From Bryobacterales bacterium (GTDB lineage Bacteria > Acidobacteriota > Terriglobia > Bryobacterales > Bryobacteraceae), in contig JADZCI010000186.1 of the NCBI GenBank assembly GCA_020851655.1, positions 1-40,496 of the forward strand: a stretch of 40,496 bases of DNA, in the 5' to 3' direction. Shown piece by piece: positions 24,377-35,152 of the stretch (the first letter of the stretch is position 1; every line of letters begins with the position of its first letter). The notes under the pieces are model-generated. The model was given only the letters and a program-made list of their open reading frames with translations, was not told where the DNA came from and did not search any database. A program made the position numbers and the translations under genes.

Positions 24377-24625
24377 TTGATGCAAGTCCCTTCTTCTTCT
24401 GAATCAGCCCTAAATCGTATTGTAACGGCTGACGCACCGTCTCTATCAATAGGATGCATCAAAAAAGGGAAAAGTGTCACGCGAGCGCAGCCAACAAAAC
24501 AATGGCCCTGAACCTGCCAACAGGGAAATATTACGGCCCGATGTCGGGATTTGCTATGGTGAGGGCTTGAAGCGCTCCTAAGATGTTGTAACCGGAGGAC
24601 TCTAGGCCGCGTCTGGCTGGTTGTC
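24377..24625. promoter_or_regulatory. Divergent intergenic region with a palindrome, probable promoters
   Basis: This 249-base gap lies between the Fe-S carrier (minus) and the sigma factor operon (plus). It contains the palindrome CCCGATGTCGGG at 24537-24548 and GGAAAT at 24524-24529, which could be part of an ECF-type -35 box for self-activation by the downstream sigma factor. A GGAGG at 24593-24597 has no start codon at a usable distance. No RNA gene is recognised. Confidence 0.35.
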
Positions 24626-25300
24626 ATGAACGGTGCGGTTGGCGTGCTTCCGATTCCGGCGACTGGAACTCGGGGAGACACCCGAGCCACAAAGGCCCGT
24701 GTGGAGTACCGAAAAACTGACGAAGCTGACCTCGTGCGGCGGGTGCAAGCCCGTGACGAAATCGCCTTCCGCGAAGTCGTTGATCGCTACCAAGGTAAAG
24801 TCTTTTCAATCATTTTCGGCATCCTGCGCAATCACAACGACGCCGAAGATATTGCGCAGCAGGTCTTCGCTAAAGTCTACTTCTCTATCAATAATTTCGA
24901 TTTCCGCAGCTCCCTGCTGACCTGGATCTACAAAATCACCGTCAACGAGTGCTACGACTATCTGCGGAAGAAGAAGGTCCGGAAGCTGGTCTACGAGAGT
25001 GATTTTTCCGAGGACGAGTCGCTTCGGATGGAGCAGAGCGAGCCGGATCTCGACAAGCCGGTGGATGCCGCGCTGTCTGACCGCGACCTGGTGATGAAGC
25101 TGTTGTCGAAAGTCTCCGAGCAAGACCGGCAACTGATGCTTCTAAAGGAAGTTGAAGGTCATTCTGTCGAGGAGTTGGCGGAGATGACCGGCATGAACGA
25201 GAATACGATTAAGGTAAAATTGTTTCGCGCGCGCCAGAAGCTGTTAAAGGCCGCGCACCGTCTGGGCCGGGGCGTTTCCGGGCCCAAGGCGGGTTCGTAA
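24626..25300 (+). CDS. RpoE-like ECF sigma factor
   Basis: The protein has region 2 (FREVVDRYQGKVFSIIFGIL, then DAEDIAQQVFAKVY and LLTWIYKITVNECYDYLRKKK) and region 4 (MLLKEVEGHSVEELAEMTGMNENTIKVKLFRARQKL) of an ECF sigma factor. The 224-aa version starts at ATG 24626 with no clear ribosome site. A GTG at 24701 after AAGG would give about 199 aa and drop a poorly ordered N-terminal stretch, so the start is uncertain. Genes for a zinc-finger anti-sigma factor and an LTXXQ membrane protein follow in the same direction. This layout suggests a cell-envelope or metal stress regulon, with the sigma factor held by the anti-sigma at the membrane until a signal arrives. Confidence 0.92.
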   Translation: MNGAVGVLPIPATGTRGDTRATKARVEYRKTDEADLVRRVQARDEIAFREVVDRYQGKVFSIIFGILRNHNDAEDIAQQVFAKVYFSINNFDFRSSLLTWIYKITVNECYDYLRKKKVRKLVYESDFSEDESLRMEQSEPDLDKPVDAALSDRDLVMKLLSKVSEQDRQLMLLKEVEGHSVEELAEMTGMNENTIKVKLFRARQKLLKAAHRLGRGVSGPKAGS

Positions 25301-25483
25301 GCTGTTTGTCAGGTAATGGATTCTGCTGGAAACAACAGCACGCAGGCGAGACAGTTCGGCCGCGTAGCCGGACTGAAGCAGGACAGGGCCAACGAGCTCT
25401 GCCGGAAAGACCTGCGGCATGGGGTCGAGTTCGTACAAAGTCAAAAGCTTTGTAGGAGGTCGTCTTAAGATTTGAGGGAAGAA

Positions 25484-25993
25484 ATGCTACACCAGCTCGT
25501 CCAAGATCATCTTGAGGACTACCTCGCCGGAAGGGGTAATCCGGTGCACCGCGGAGCGGTTCTTCAACACTTGTCCGGCTGCTCAGAATGCCGGCAAGTG
25601 GTTGAGGCGATGCAACTGCAAGCGCGGTGGGTTCAGGCTCTGCGTCCCCGCCACGATGCCGCCGCGAGTCCGGGTTTCTACGCCCGTGTGCTGGAGCGGA
25701 TCGAGTCTCAAACACCGATTTCCTTTTGGTCCTTCTTTCTGAATCCCGCAATTGGCCGGCGTCTTGTTTTCGCGTCGCTGACCCTCATGGCCCTTCTGGC
25801 AGGGATTGCCGCATCCACGGATGGCGATTCAGACGTGCTTGGGCCCATGGAAATCATGGCCCGGCATGAATACGCTCCGGCGCCGGGTATCGATCAACAG
25901 CAGGACCGTGATGTCGTACTGGTAAATCTGGCGACCTGGCATGCGCCCGGCAACGCGCACGATGCGGGGTTGCTTCCATTGGATTCGCAGTGA
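25484..25993 (+). CDS. Zinc-finger anti-sigma factor, single-pass membrane protein
   Basis: The 169-aa product has the N-terminal ZAS motif HxxxCxxC (H29, C33, C36 in HLSGCSEC), which folds around zinc and clamps the sigma factor. One transmembrane helix lies at about 92-111 (RLVFASLTLMALLAGIAAS), and about 58 residues are extracytoplasmic. The ATG at 25484 has GAGG six bases upstream; a TTG at 25472 with GGAGG is the alternative. The 183-base gap after the sigma gene holds no recognisable gene. The next gene starts 21 bases after its stop. Pairing with the upstream ECF factor is clear from position. What releases it is unknown. Confidence 0.88.
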   Translation: MLHQLVQDHLEDYLAGRGNPVHRGAVLQHLSGCSECRQVVEAMQLQARWVQALRPRHDAAASPGFYARVLERIESQTPISFWSFFLNPAIGRRLVFASLTLMALLAGIAASTDGDSDVLGPMEIMARHEYAPAPGIDQQQDRDVVLVNLATWHAPGNAHDAGLLPLDSQ

Positions 25994-26014
25994 TGTTGTC
26001 AGGAGGTCTAGGGA

Positions 26015-26419
26015 TTGGTCAGCTTTCAGGCCGCGCTACACGATAACCGGGCCACATGGCATAATCCCAGGATCCTTCTCGTCCTCTGCCTCGTCTTCCT
26101 CTGCGGCGCCACAGCGGGCGGTCTCGCGATGAGGATGCGCAGCGTCAACCCCGCTCCCAAAAGTTGGATGCTGTTCTGGAAAGACGGCGGCCGCAACATC
26201 ACCCTGAACAAGTTCAAGCGCGAACTGAATCTCACTCCCGAGCAGGCGGCCGAAATCGAGGCGTCGCTCGATGAGTTCGTCAACTACTATCAGAGTCTGC
26301 AAGTACAAATGGACGATTTCCGCGCATATGGAAAGCAGCGCATCATGAAGGTCCTCACTCCTGAGCAAAAAGTGAAGTTCGAGGAGATGCTCAGCGGCAT
26401 GCAGACCAAACTCCGCTGA
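26015..26419 (+). CDS. Membrane-anchored LTXXQ (Spy/CpxP/CnrX-like) protein
   Basis: A strong Shine-Dalgarno (AGGAGG, 26001-26006) eight bases before a TTG at 26015 sets an unusual start codon. The 134-aa protein has one N-terminal transmembrane helix (about 18-40) and a helical domain outside the membrane with two LTPEQ motifs (73-77 and 114-118), the signature of Spy/CpxP chaperones and CnrX/ZraP metal-sensing proteins. As third gene after sigma and anti-sigma, it may sense misfolded proteins or metal ions in the periplasm and influence the anti-sigma, as CnrX does in the CnrYXH system. That role is inference. No metal-resistance pump is adjacent. Confidence 0.8.
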   Translation: MVSFQAALHDNRATWHNPRILLVLCLVFLCGATAGGLAMRMRSVNPAPKSWMLFWKDGGRNITLNKFKRELNLTPEQAAEIEASLDEFVNYYQSLQVQMDDFRAYGKQRIMKVLTPEQKVKFEEMLSGMQTKLR

Positions 26420-26543
26420 CGGACTTCACCTCACCACCCGCTCTGTCCTTGCACCAGCTTGAGCCGCCCGCCCGCGCCCCCTGCCGTTCATCGGAAGTAT
26501 CTCGGCGGCGATTGTGTCAGACCATGATGTGGGAGGCGAATGA

Positions 26544-27872
26544 ATGGCTTATCGGAAAGCTCTAATTGAAGCCAAGGCGGTGGAGAAGTATTACCCGGCG
26601 CCAGACGGCCACAAGATTCAGGTAATCGCCCCCTTGGACATTACCGTCTATTCGGGCCAGATCCTGGCTTTGCTTGGCCCGTCCGGGTCCGGCAAATCGA
26701 CGCTCCTGCGAATCCTGGCCGGTCTTTCGAAACCGTCCTCCGGCGAGGTCCGCTGGAACGGGCAAGGCGAACGCCCGAACAATCTCGCGATCGTCTTTCA
26801 GAGCTTCGCCTTGTTTCCTTGGCTTACCATTCAGGAGAACGTGGAAGCGCCGCTGGAGGCGCGAGGCGTCGACCCGGCCGCGCGGGCCGGGCGTAGCAGA
26901 AACGCCCTCGATGTCGTAGGCCTTGACGGCTTTGAGGCGGCCTATCCCAAGGAACTTTCCGGCGGCATGAAGCAACGCGTCGGCTTCGCGCGGGCGCTGG
27001 TGGTTGAACCCGAAGTCTTGTTCATGGATGAGCCATTCTCCGCGCTCGACGTTCTCACGGCTGAGAACCTGCGGAGCCAGGTAATCGAGTTGTGGATGGA
27101 CCAAAAGCTCTCCACTCAAGCAATCTTCATCGTCACCCACAACATAGAAGAAGCAGTCCTTTTGGCCGGCCGGGTCATCGTGCTGGGAAAGAATCCGGCT
27201 CGCATTCGCGCGGATTTTGAGATCACGCTCGAACACCCGCGCGACCGGAAATCGCATCAGTTTCTGCGCTACGTCGATTACATCTATCAGGCGCTGACCA
27301 AGCCGGATGCGGAACCACCCTTGCATTTGGGAGAGCCTCCCGCCGAGGGCCAGACGGCGAAGTATCAGATGCTTCCCCATGTGAGACCGGGCGGGCTCGC
27401 CGGTTTGCTCGAAATGCTCCCCGAGGAGGGAGACCGCATCGACCTCTTTCGCCTGGCCGACGAACTCGGTCTTGAGGTAGACGACATCCTGCCCATCATC
27501 GAGGCGGGCGTGCTCCTCGGTTTCGTCGCCCTCGTTGAAGGGGATGTCCACCTGACTGGCGCCGGCCGCCGTTTCGCCGAGGCCGGCATTCTGGCCCAAA
27601 AGGAGTTGTTCAAGGAAGCGGCCCTCAAGGCCGTTCCGCTTATCGACCAGATTTGCCGGGCCCTGGCGATCAAACCCAATCACCGCGTCGCAGATGAATT
27701 CTTTCGCGACCTGCTGGGTGAACATTTCACCGAAGATGAGTTGCAGCGCCAGCTTGAAACCGCCATCGCCTGGGGCCGCTACGCGGAACTCTTCGATTAC
27801 GACACAACTCAAAAGCGCTTCTTCCTGTCCGAACCGGAGCCGGCGACCGAAGGCGGCGGGGTTCACGGGTGA
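26544..27872 (+). CDS. ABC transporter ATPase, nitrate/sulfonate/taurine type, with AAA-associated C-terminal domain
   Basis: The 442-aa protein has a complete ATPase: Walker A GPSGSGKST (45-53), Q86, signature LSGGMKQR (138-145), Walker B VLFMDEP (158-164) and H199. Sequence style is of the NrtD/SsuB/TauB group. Residues about 270-420 form an extra helical domain like the AAA-associated C-terminal domain found in some of these ATPases (LLEMLPEEGDRIDLFRLADELGLEVDDILPIIE region). It may regulate the ATPase. GGAGG lies seven bases before the ATG at 26544. Its stop overlaps the start of the permease gene (GTGA). The two form a transporter lacking a substrate-binding protein in this window, so the substrate is not known. 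Confidence 0.92.
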   Translation: MAYRKALIEAKAVEKYYPAPDGHKIQVIAPLDITVYSGQILALLGPSGSGKSTLLRILAGLSKPSSGEVRWNGQGERPNNLAIVFQSFALFPWLTIQENVEAPLEARGVDPAARAGRSRNALDVVGLDGFEAAYPKELSGGMKQRVGFARALVVEPEVLFMDEPFSALDVLTAENLRSQVIELWMDQKLSTQAIFIVTHNIEEAVLLAGRVIVLGKNPARIRADFEITLEHPRDRKSHQFLRYVDYIYQALTKPDAEPPLHLGEPPAEGQTAKYQMLPHVRPGGLAGLLEMLPEEGDRIDLFRLADELGLEVDDILPIIEAGVLLGFVALVEGDVHLTGAGRRFAEAGILAQKELFKEAALKAVPLIDQICRALAIKPNHRVADEFFRDLLGEHFTEDELQRQLETAIAWGRYAELFDYDTTQKRFFLSEPEPATEGGGVHG

Positions 27873-29596
27873 GAGCGCGCCTGCCTTTGCTGGCGCAATC
27901 CTTTGCCAGCCGTTCGATCTGGCCGGTGGGAATCGATCTGGTTCTCTTCACCTCGTTCCTCGCATGCGCCTACGGCTTTGTCGCGCTTGCCCGCTACTGG
28001 TGGGGAGCACCCGTTCCGGCGGCCACCATTTCGCAGTCCCCTTGGGCACTGCCCTTGTATGCGGGCTACTCCCTTGCGCGCATCATCGCGGCCTATCTTC
28101 TCAGTCTCGTCTTTGCCATTGCTTATGGATACACCGCCGCGAAACACTCACGGGTTGAACCCGTGCTTATCGCGATCCTCGACATTCTGCAATCCATTCC
28201 TGTCCTCAGCTTTTTGCCCGGCGTGATGCTGGCGATGATTTCACTTTTTCCCTCGCGGCAACTTGGCATCGAATTCGGGTCCATCGTCCTCATCTTCACG
28301 GGCCAGGTCTGGAACATGGCCTTCAGCTTCTATTCCTCGATGAAGGCAATCCCGCGCGAACTATACGAGGTCACGGCGATTTTCGGCTACAGCCCGTGGC
28401 AGCGCTTCCGTCAACTGGAGTTGCCTTATGGCGCGATCGGCCTGCTGTGGAACTCGATGGTTTCGGTCGCGGGCGGCTGGTTCTTCCTCATGGCGTGCGA
28501 GATGTTCGTGCTGGGCGACCGGGATTTTCGTTTGCCCGGCCTCGGCTCTTTCCTGCAAACAGCCGCAAGCGCCGGAGACATCAGCGGAATCCTCTGGGGC
28601 TTGGCGGCCATGATCGTCATCATCGTCTTGATAGACCAATTAGTCTGGCGGCCCCTGATCGCCTGGTCGGACAAGTTCAAATTTGAACAGGTCGAAACCA
28701 TCGGGCAGGCCACCAATCCAGTGCTGAAGTTGGTCCGGAGATCCAGGCTCGCCTCCTTCGCGGGTCGCGCGCTTCAAAAGACTTCTGGCCGTCTTGTGGC
28801 GCCGTTCAGCAAACCGGCGCAGGTCCGGTCAACTGGCGTGAAGCGCGGTGCTCGCACCGCGGGTTATGTAATCGCCGCCGCCGTCTTGTTGTTGGCAGCC
28901 TTTGCGGTGTCGCGCGCGTTTCTGCTGCTGGCCGGAATTCCGGCTGGCGAATGGAGGTCGACTTTCAAAGATGCCGGCTTCACATTCATGCGCGTGAACG
29001 CGGCGCTGCTGATTGCGGCCGCGTGGACCATTCCCGCGGGCGTCGCCATTGGTTTCAATCCCAGACTGGCGCGTCTGGCGCAACCGCTGGCGCAAATAGC
29101 CGCCTCCGTTCCCGCCACGGCGCTGTTTCCCGTGCTGTTGCTCGCCCTTGTCCGTGTTGGCGGCGGCATCGGAATTGCCTCGATTCTGCTGATGCTGCTG
29201 GGGACTCAGTGGTACATCCTCTTCAACGTCATTGCCGGCGCCCTGGCCATTCCCGGCGAATTTAAAGAAGTCGGAATTGTGTTCAACTTTACCCGCGGCC
29301 AGCGGTGGCGCACCATCATCCTGCCCGGAATCTTCCCCTATCTCGTGACGGGGCTTGTCACGGCATCGGGCGGCGCCTGGAACGCGAGTATCGTCGCCGA
29401 GTACTTCCACCTGAAGGGGCAGACCTTTGCGGCCCAAGGTCTGGGAGCGCAAATCAGCAGCGCAACCGACGCAGGGCGGTTCGATCTGCTTTTACTCTCC
29501 ACCCTCGTCATGGCGTCCGTCGTGATCTTCACCAACCGGCTGGTCTGGCGGCGGCTCTATCGCGTGGCGGAGAGCCGCTATCGTCTCGAAACTTAG
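27869..29596 (+). CDS. ABC transporter permease, two permease domains fused in one chain
   Basis: The GTG at 27869 overlaps the ATPase stop. The 575-aa product holds two binding-protein-dependent permease units in tandem. Each has several membrane helices and its own cytoplasmic EAA-type coupling loop: ELYEVTAIFGYSPWQRFRQLELP in the first half and EFKEVGIVFNFTRGQRWRTIILP in the second. A polar linker of about 60 residues (285-330) joins them. One chain therefore can form the entire transmembrane core, with two copies of the ATPase. Family likeness is to nitrate/sulfonate/bicarbonate importers. No gene for a periplasmic binding protein adjoins. Confidence 0.9.
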   Translation: MRARLPLLAQSFASRSIWPVGIDLVLFTSFLACAYGFVALARYWWGAPVPAATISQSPWALPLYAGYSLARIIAAYLLSLVFAIAYGYTAAKHSRVEPVLIAILDILQSIPVLSFLPGVMLAMISLFPSRQLGIEFGSIVLIFTGQVWNMAFSFYSSMKAIPRELYEVTAIFGYSPWQRFRQLELPYGAIGLLWNSMVSVAGGWFFLMACEMFVLGDRDFRLPGLGSFLQTAASAGDISGILWGLAAMIVIIVLIDQLVWRPLIAWSDKFKFEQVETIGQATNPVLKLVRRSRLASFAGRALQKTSGRLVAPFSKPAQVRSTGVKRGARTAGYVIAAAVLLLAAFAVSRAFLLLAGIPAGEWRSTFKDAGFTFMRVNAALLIAAAWTIPAGVAIGFNPRLARLAQPLAQIAASVPATALFPVLLLALVRVGGGIGIASILLMLLGTQWYILFNVIAGALAIPGEFKEVGIVFNFTRGQRWRTIILPGIFPYLVTGLVTASGGAWNASIVAEYFHLKGQTFAAQGLGAQISSATDAGRFDLLLLSTLVMASVVIFTNRLVWRRLYRVAESRYRLET

Positions 29597-29714
29597 CCGC
29601 TGACCAGGAGAGCCTGCGCTAAGCCGGGCGCCCCCTGACCCGCTGCAACCCCGCCGCGTTAGCATACGTCACAGGTCACAGTGAGCCACCGATCGCGCAT
29701 CCCGGGAGAGCCGT

Positions 29715-31232
29715 ATGCGATGTAAACCCGTCCGGTTTGTGGTCTGCCTGATTGCCGCCGCCTCGCTTGCCGCCGCGCAAGCCCCAACCACCGAAAAGCC
29801 CACCCCACCTCCCGATGCGGCGCCCGTTCCCGCCAGCCAGGACAAGCAGGAAGTGACCGTATTCCGAAGCGATGTTTCGCTGGTGCGCGTGGACGTGCAG
29901 GTGTTGGATCGGGATCACCGGCCGATTGGCGGTCTGAAGGCCAAGGACTTCCTGATTCGCGATGAGGGCAAGGAGCGGCCGATTCGCAGCTTCGCACAGG
30001 AAGACATGCCGGTGGATGTCCTGTTCCTGCTCGACGTCAGCGCCAGCATGCGCCCGCATGTCGAGCGGATTGCCGCCGCGTCGAGAAGCGCAATGAGTGT
30101 GATGGGCGAAGATGACCACGTCGCCATCATGGTGTTTGACCGGCGCACCCGCATCCGGATGCCTTTCCGAAGCAGTCAGGACGATATTGAGCGCGAGTTT
30201 AGCAATCTCCTGAACAAGGAACGCTTCAACGGCGGAACCGACATCACACGCGGTCTGCTGGATGCGGCCGACTACGTATATCGCAATGCGCGCAAAGATG
30301 CGCGGCGGGCCATTGTCATCCTTACCGACGACCAGACGGAGATGCGGCGCGCCGACGAAGAGGTCGAGATGGCGCTGACGCGGGCGCAAGCGGTCCTGAG
30401 CGCCCTGATTGCGCCGGACGCGATGGGCCAGATTTCCGGTTACCCGGGGCGCCGCCGCTATCCGGGTGGTGGCGGCGTGACTTGGCCCGGATCCCCGTTC
30501 CCGGGTGGCGGAGGCGTTCCCGGCATCATTCTGGGCCGCCGCGGCGGTTACCCAGGCGGGGGCTACCCTCCAGGCGGGGGTTACCCTCCGGGCGGAGGTT
30601 ATCCACCGGCTGGCGGCGGTGGCGGCTTTGGAACCCATTCGGCCGGGACATCGGAGATTGCGATCGCTTCCGGCGGCGACAGCATGCCGGTCGACGATGC
30701 CGAGTCGCTGGAAACAACCTTGTCGAGAATCCGGCAGCGCTACGCGCTCTACTACCAGATCCCTCCTGGCGCGGCGCCCGGCCGCACCCGGAACGTCGAA
30801 GTCCTGCTGGCCGGCAATGCGCGGCGCGAGTATCCGGGCGCGGACTTACGCTACCGGCGCAGCTATGCGTCGCCCGGCAACATCGGCGATCCGCCGCCCT
30901 CGGTCGCCGAGGAGACCACAGTAGAATCCGGAACAGTCAGGGCTCAAACCGGTCAGGAACCAACTCCGGACGAAAACTCGGGCGGCTCACAGACAGCACC
31001 TTCGCGCCGGCGCCGGACTGTCTTGGGCGATTCGCCTGAAAGCCCGCGCGGCCCCAACCCATCAGTGGGGGCCCCTCCGCCAGCACCCAGCCACGCTCTG
31101 CCGCTCTCCACACCAGCAGTCCCGGTCCAAGCCGCCGAGGTTCAGCCCCGCAAAGGCTGGCGTACGGCGGAACCCGCGGACATGGCGCCCGTCCCCGCCG
31201 ATCCGCCCAAGACCAAGCCGAAAAATGATTAA
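29715..31232 (+). CDS. Secreted VWA-domain protein, acidobacterial VWFA-related type
   Basis: A signal peptide (VVCLIAAASLAAA) and a proline-rich stretch precede a typical N-terminal strand region (VSLVRVDVQVLDRDHRPIGGLKAKDFLIRDEGK) and a VWA domain from about residue 100. The metal site is intact: DVSAS (D107, S109, S111), a GGTDIT threonine and the ILTDDQ aspartate. This order is that of the TIGR03436 family, expanded in Acidobacteria. A glycine/tyrosine/proline-rich insert (about 240-310) interrupts the end of the domain, and LSRIRQRYALYYQIP follows it. The tail is proline-rich and low complexity. It probably binds proteins in the periplasm or at the cell surface. GGGAGAG lies close before the ATG at 29715. 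Confidence 0.9.
   Translation: MRCKPVRFVVCLIAAASLAAAQAPTTEKPTPPPDAAPVPASQDKQEVTVFRSDVSLVRVDVQVLDRDHRPIGGLKAKDFLIRDEGKERPIRSFAQEDMPVDVLFLLDVSASMRPHVERIAAASRSAMSVMGEDDHVAIMVFDRRTRIRMPFRSSQDDIEREFSNLLNKERFNGGTDITRGLLDAADYVYRNARKDARRAIVILTDDQTEMRRADEEVEMALTRAQAVLSALIAPDAMGQISGYPGRRRYPGGGGVTWPGSPFPGGGGVPGIILGRRGGYPGGGYPPGGGYPPGGGYPPAGGGGGFGTHSAGTSEIAIASGGDSMPVDDAESLETTLSRIRQRYALYYQIPPGAAPGRTRNVEVLLAGNARREYPGADLRYRRSYASPGNIGDPPPSVAEETTVESGTVRAQTGQEPTPDENSGGSQTAPSRRRRTVLGDSPESPRGPNPSVGAPPPAPSHALPLSTPAVPVQAAEVQPRKGWRTAEPADMAPVPADPPKTKPKND
30555..30608 (+). repeat. Three 18-base tandem repeats inside the VWA gene
   Basis: Three units, each beginning GGCGG and differing at third codon positions, encode GGGYPP three times. 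The sequence variation is mostly silent, so the peptide repeat is being kept. Unit number is likely to vary between strains. Confidence 0.8.
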
Positions 31233-31321
31233 CGGCCAGGGTTCGGAGCGGCAGACGGTACAATTGTGCTACGATAACTTCGTAATAGAACGAACGTAAG
31301 ACGAGGAGTGTGTTTTCCAGG

Positions 31322-31591
31322 ATGGCACTGGCGGCAGAAGCCAAGACGCAGACGATAGCCAAGTTTCGGACCCACAAAACCGACACTGGCTCGCCAGAGG
31401 TTCAGGTCGCTCTCCTGAGCCAGAATATCTCGTTGTTGACCGAGCATTTCAAGACCCACAAGCAGGACCACCATTCCCGCCGTGGTCTCCTGAAGATGGT
31501 CGCCAAGCGGCGCAGGCTGCTCGACTATCTCCGGTCTCGCAGCCCTGAGCGCTATAAGAGTCTCATCCTCAGCCTTGGTATCCGCCGTTAG
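31322..31591 (+). CDS. rpsO: 30S ribosomal protein S15
   Basis: The 89-aa product has the exact usual length and the conserved segments [24 protein letters not shown] and [10 protein letters not shown]15 binds 16S rRNA early in assembly of the small subunit platform. The ATG at 31322 is chosen for length; GAGGAG lies 13 bases upstream. Upstream, TGCTACGAT at 31267-31275 may be an extended -10 promoter element. The pnp gene follows at 144 bases, the classic rpsO-pnp order. Confidence 0.97.
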   Translation: MALAAEAKTQTIAKFRTHKTDTGSPEVQVALLSQNISLLTEHFKTHKQDHHSRRGLLKMVAKRRRLLDYLRSRSPERYKSLILSLGIRR

Positions 31592-31608
31592 GCGCCCAAG
31601 CACACACA

Positions 31609-31623
31609 CGGTAGGTCCTACCG
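31609..31623. promoter_or_regulatory. Small hairpin between rpsO and pnp
   Basis: CGGTAG-GTC-CTACCG forms a 6-bp stem with a 3-base loop in the 144-base leader of pnp. In other bacteria this leader carries a processing site for pnp self-control; here the stem is short, so a regulatory role is only possible. Confidence 0.35.
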
Positions 31624-31735
31624 CGGAAAGGCCAGAACCCGCCCTTCTTCGCCCCTAGTTCATTCGACAAACTGAAAGTCGATCGGCGTTTCGGATTGGT
31701 TGCACCACCGGACGTCGAGACTGGGAGAACACAAA

Positions 31736-33841
<2,106 letters not shown>

Positions 33842-33868
33842 GCCTACTGCCTGTACCGGAGAATTGGC

Positions 33869-33914
33869 GCCCCCGTGACGCGTGACCAAGCGCGTTCCGG
33901 GGGCTTCCTCTTTT
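33869..33914 (+). terminator. Intrinsic terminator after pnp
   Basis: GCCCCCG (33869-33875) pairs with CGGGGGC (33898-33904), and an inner CGCG/CGCG pair extends the stem. A pyrimidine run ending in TTTT follows (33905-33914). It lies 27 bases after the pnp stop. Confidence 0.85.
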
Positions 33915-34058
33915 CTGAGCGCACTCGCTGGGAGGTAGCCCCGCGGTATCAGGAAATTTGCAGATTATTCTCAGGTCGCCTTGCCATGAATTGGCTCCAT
34001 GATAGGGCGAGCCCATCGGCGACGTGTCCGTCGTGGCATCCCTTTTAGGAGGATCCTA

Positions 34059-35132
34059 GTGGCGCGGTCTGCAGTTCTACTTGCCTTCTTTGCCTTCCTT
34101 GTCAGTCTCACGGCTCAGCGGCCGGCGGCCGCCGCCAGCCAGAGCTTCCCGGTCTTCATCACCTGCAACAGCACCGGCCAGGTTTGTTCGCCGGCCTTCA
34201 TCGCCACCAGGAGCGTCGCCGGCGCATCTCAACTGACAGTCGAGTACATATCGTCGCCCCAACTTTGCTCGGACCTTCGAGTTTCGATCTCGCTCGATGG
34301 CGCACCGCGCTTGACCAGCAATTTTGTTGGGCCCGGCGGAAGCACAGGACCGCTCAACCTCGGCCTCGTGAGTGCGGGCAGCCACGCCGTGACGGTACAG
34401 GGGGAGGGAAGAATTGGCGGCTGCAACTTGGGTTCGCTGGCGTCTTGGGGTGGCACGCTGATTGTTTCAGATTCTGTCCCTGTGGCAGTGACTAGGATTC
34501 TCCCGCAATTGGCCTTCGGCGGGGGATGGTACACCGCGTTATACTTCACCAACACTAACGTTACCCATCTCCAGGCAACCCTCACGTTCATAGGCAACGA
34601 TGGTCTCCCGCTTACAATTCAGGCCCTCGGTGCGTCTTCGGTGGTGTTGAATCTGCCGAGCCTTGGGACGGCCCTCTTCGAAGTGCAGAACACCGGCCCA
34701 CTGATGCAGGGATACGTCCGGGCGACCTTGCCCCAAGGCGTAACCGGTTACGCCGTGTTCCGTCAATCTGTTCCCGGAGTGCCGGATCAGGAGGCCGTTG
34801 TGCCTTTGTCGGGAAACACAGCCACCACCAGCACGCTGATCTTTGACGACACGAAGTACATCACCGGCGTTGCGGTGGTGAATGTGGCTTCGGTGAGTGG
34901 CGCCATCACGGTCGCCGTGCGCGACCGGTCGGGCAGCATGTTCGCGCGCAGCACCATCCCGCTCGGTCCCAACGCCAAGACTGCATTGGTCCTCAGAGAC
35001 ATCCCCGGACTGGCCGGGGTTGCGGGGACTATCGGCACGGCGGAATTCAGCACCTCCATTGGGAGTGTCGCCGCGCTCGGTCTGCGCTTCAACGGGCAGG
35101 CGTTCACGTCCATTCCCACAACCCGCGAGTAG
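34059..35132 (+). CDS. Secreted beta-rich acidobacterial protein, first of three
   Basis: The GTG at 34059 has AGGAGG six bases upstream and starts directly with a signal peptide (VLLAFFAFLVSLTAQRPAAA), so it is preferred to the longer open frame. The 357-aa product ends with a region common in secreted Solibacter-type proteins (LAFGGGWYTALYFTNTN, TGPLMQGYVRATLPQGVTGYAVFRQSVPG, DQEAVVPLS). The rest is strand-rich with few charges and four cysteines in the N-terminal part. No catalytic motif is seen. It is probably an extracellular or outer-surface structural or adhesive module. The next secreted gene begins 20 bases after its stop. Confidence 0.82.
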   Translation: MARSAVLLAFFAFLVSLTAQRPAAAASQSFPVFITCNSTGQVCSPAFIATRSVAGASQLTVEYISSPQLCSDLRVSISLDGAPRLTSNFVGPGGSTGPLNLGLVSAGSHAVTVQGEGRIGGCNLGSLASWGGTLIVSDSVPVAVTRILPQLAFGGGWYTALYFTNTNVTHLQATLTFIGNDGLPLTIQALGASSVVLNLPSLGTALFEVQNTGPLMQGYVRATLPQGVTGYAVFRQSVPGVPDQEAVVPLSGNTATTSTLIFDDTKYITGVAVVNVASVSGAITVAVRDRSGSMFARSTIPLGPNAKTALVLRDIPGLAGVAGTIGTAEFSTSIGSVAALGLRFNGQAFTSIPTTRE

Positions 35133-35152
35133 CCGTCAGTACCGGAGCAGCC

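Noticed and set aside
26562-27866. 434-aa open frame antisense to the ABC ATPase
   Set aside because: The sense strand has every ATPase motif; the antisense frame is a by-product of codon bias.
29660-29685. GTCACAG direct repeat upstream of the VWA gene
   Set aside because: Only two short copies; no palindrome or regulator nearby to support an operator.
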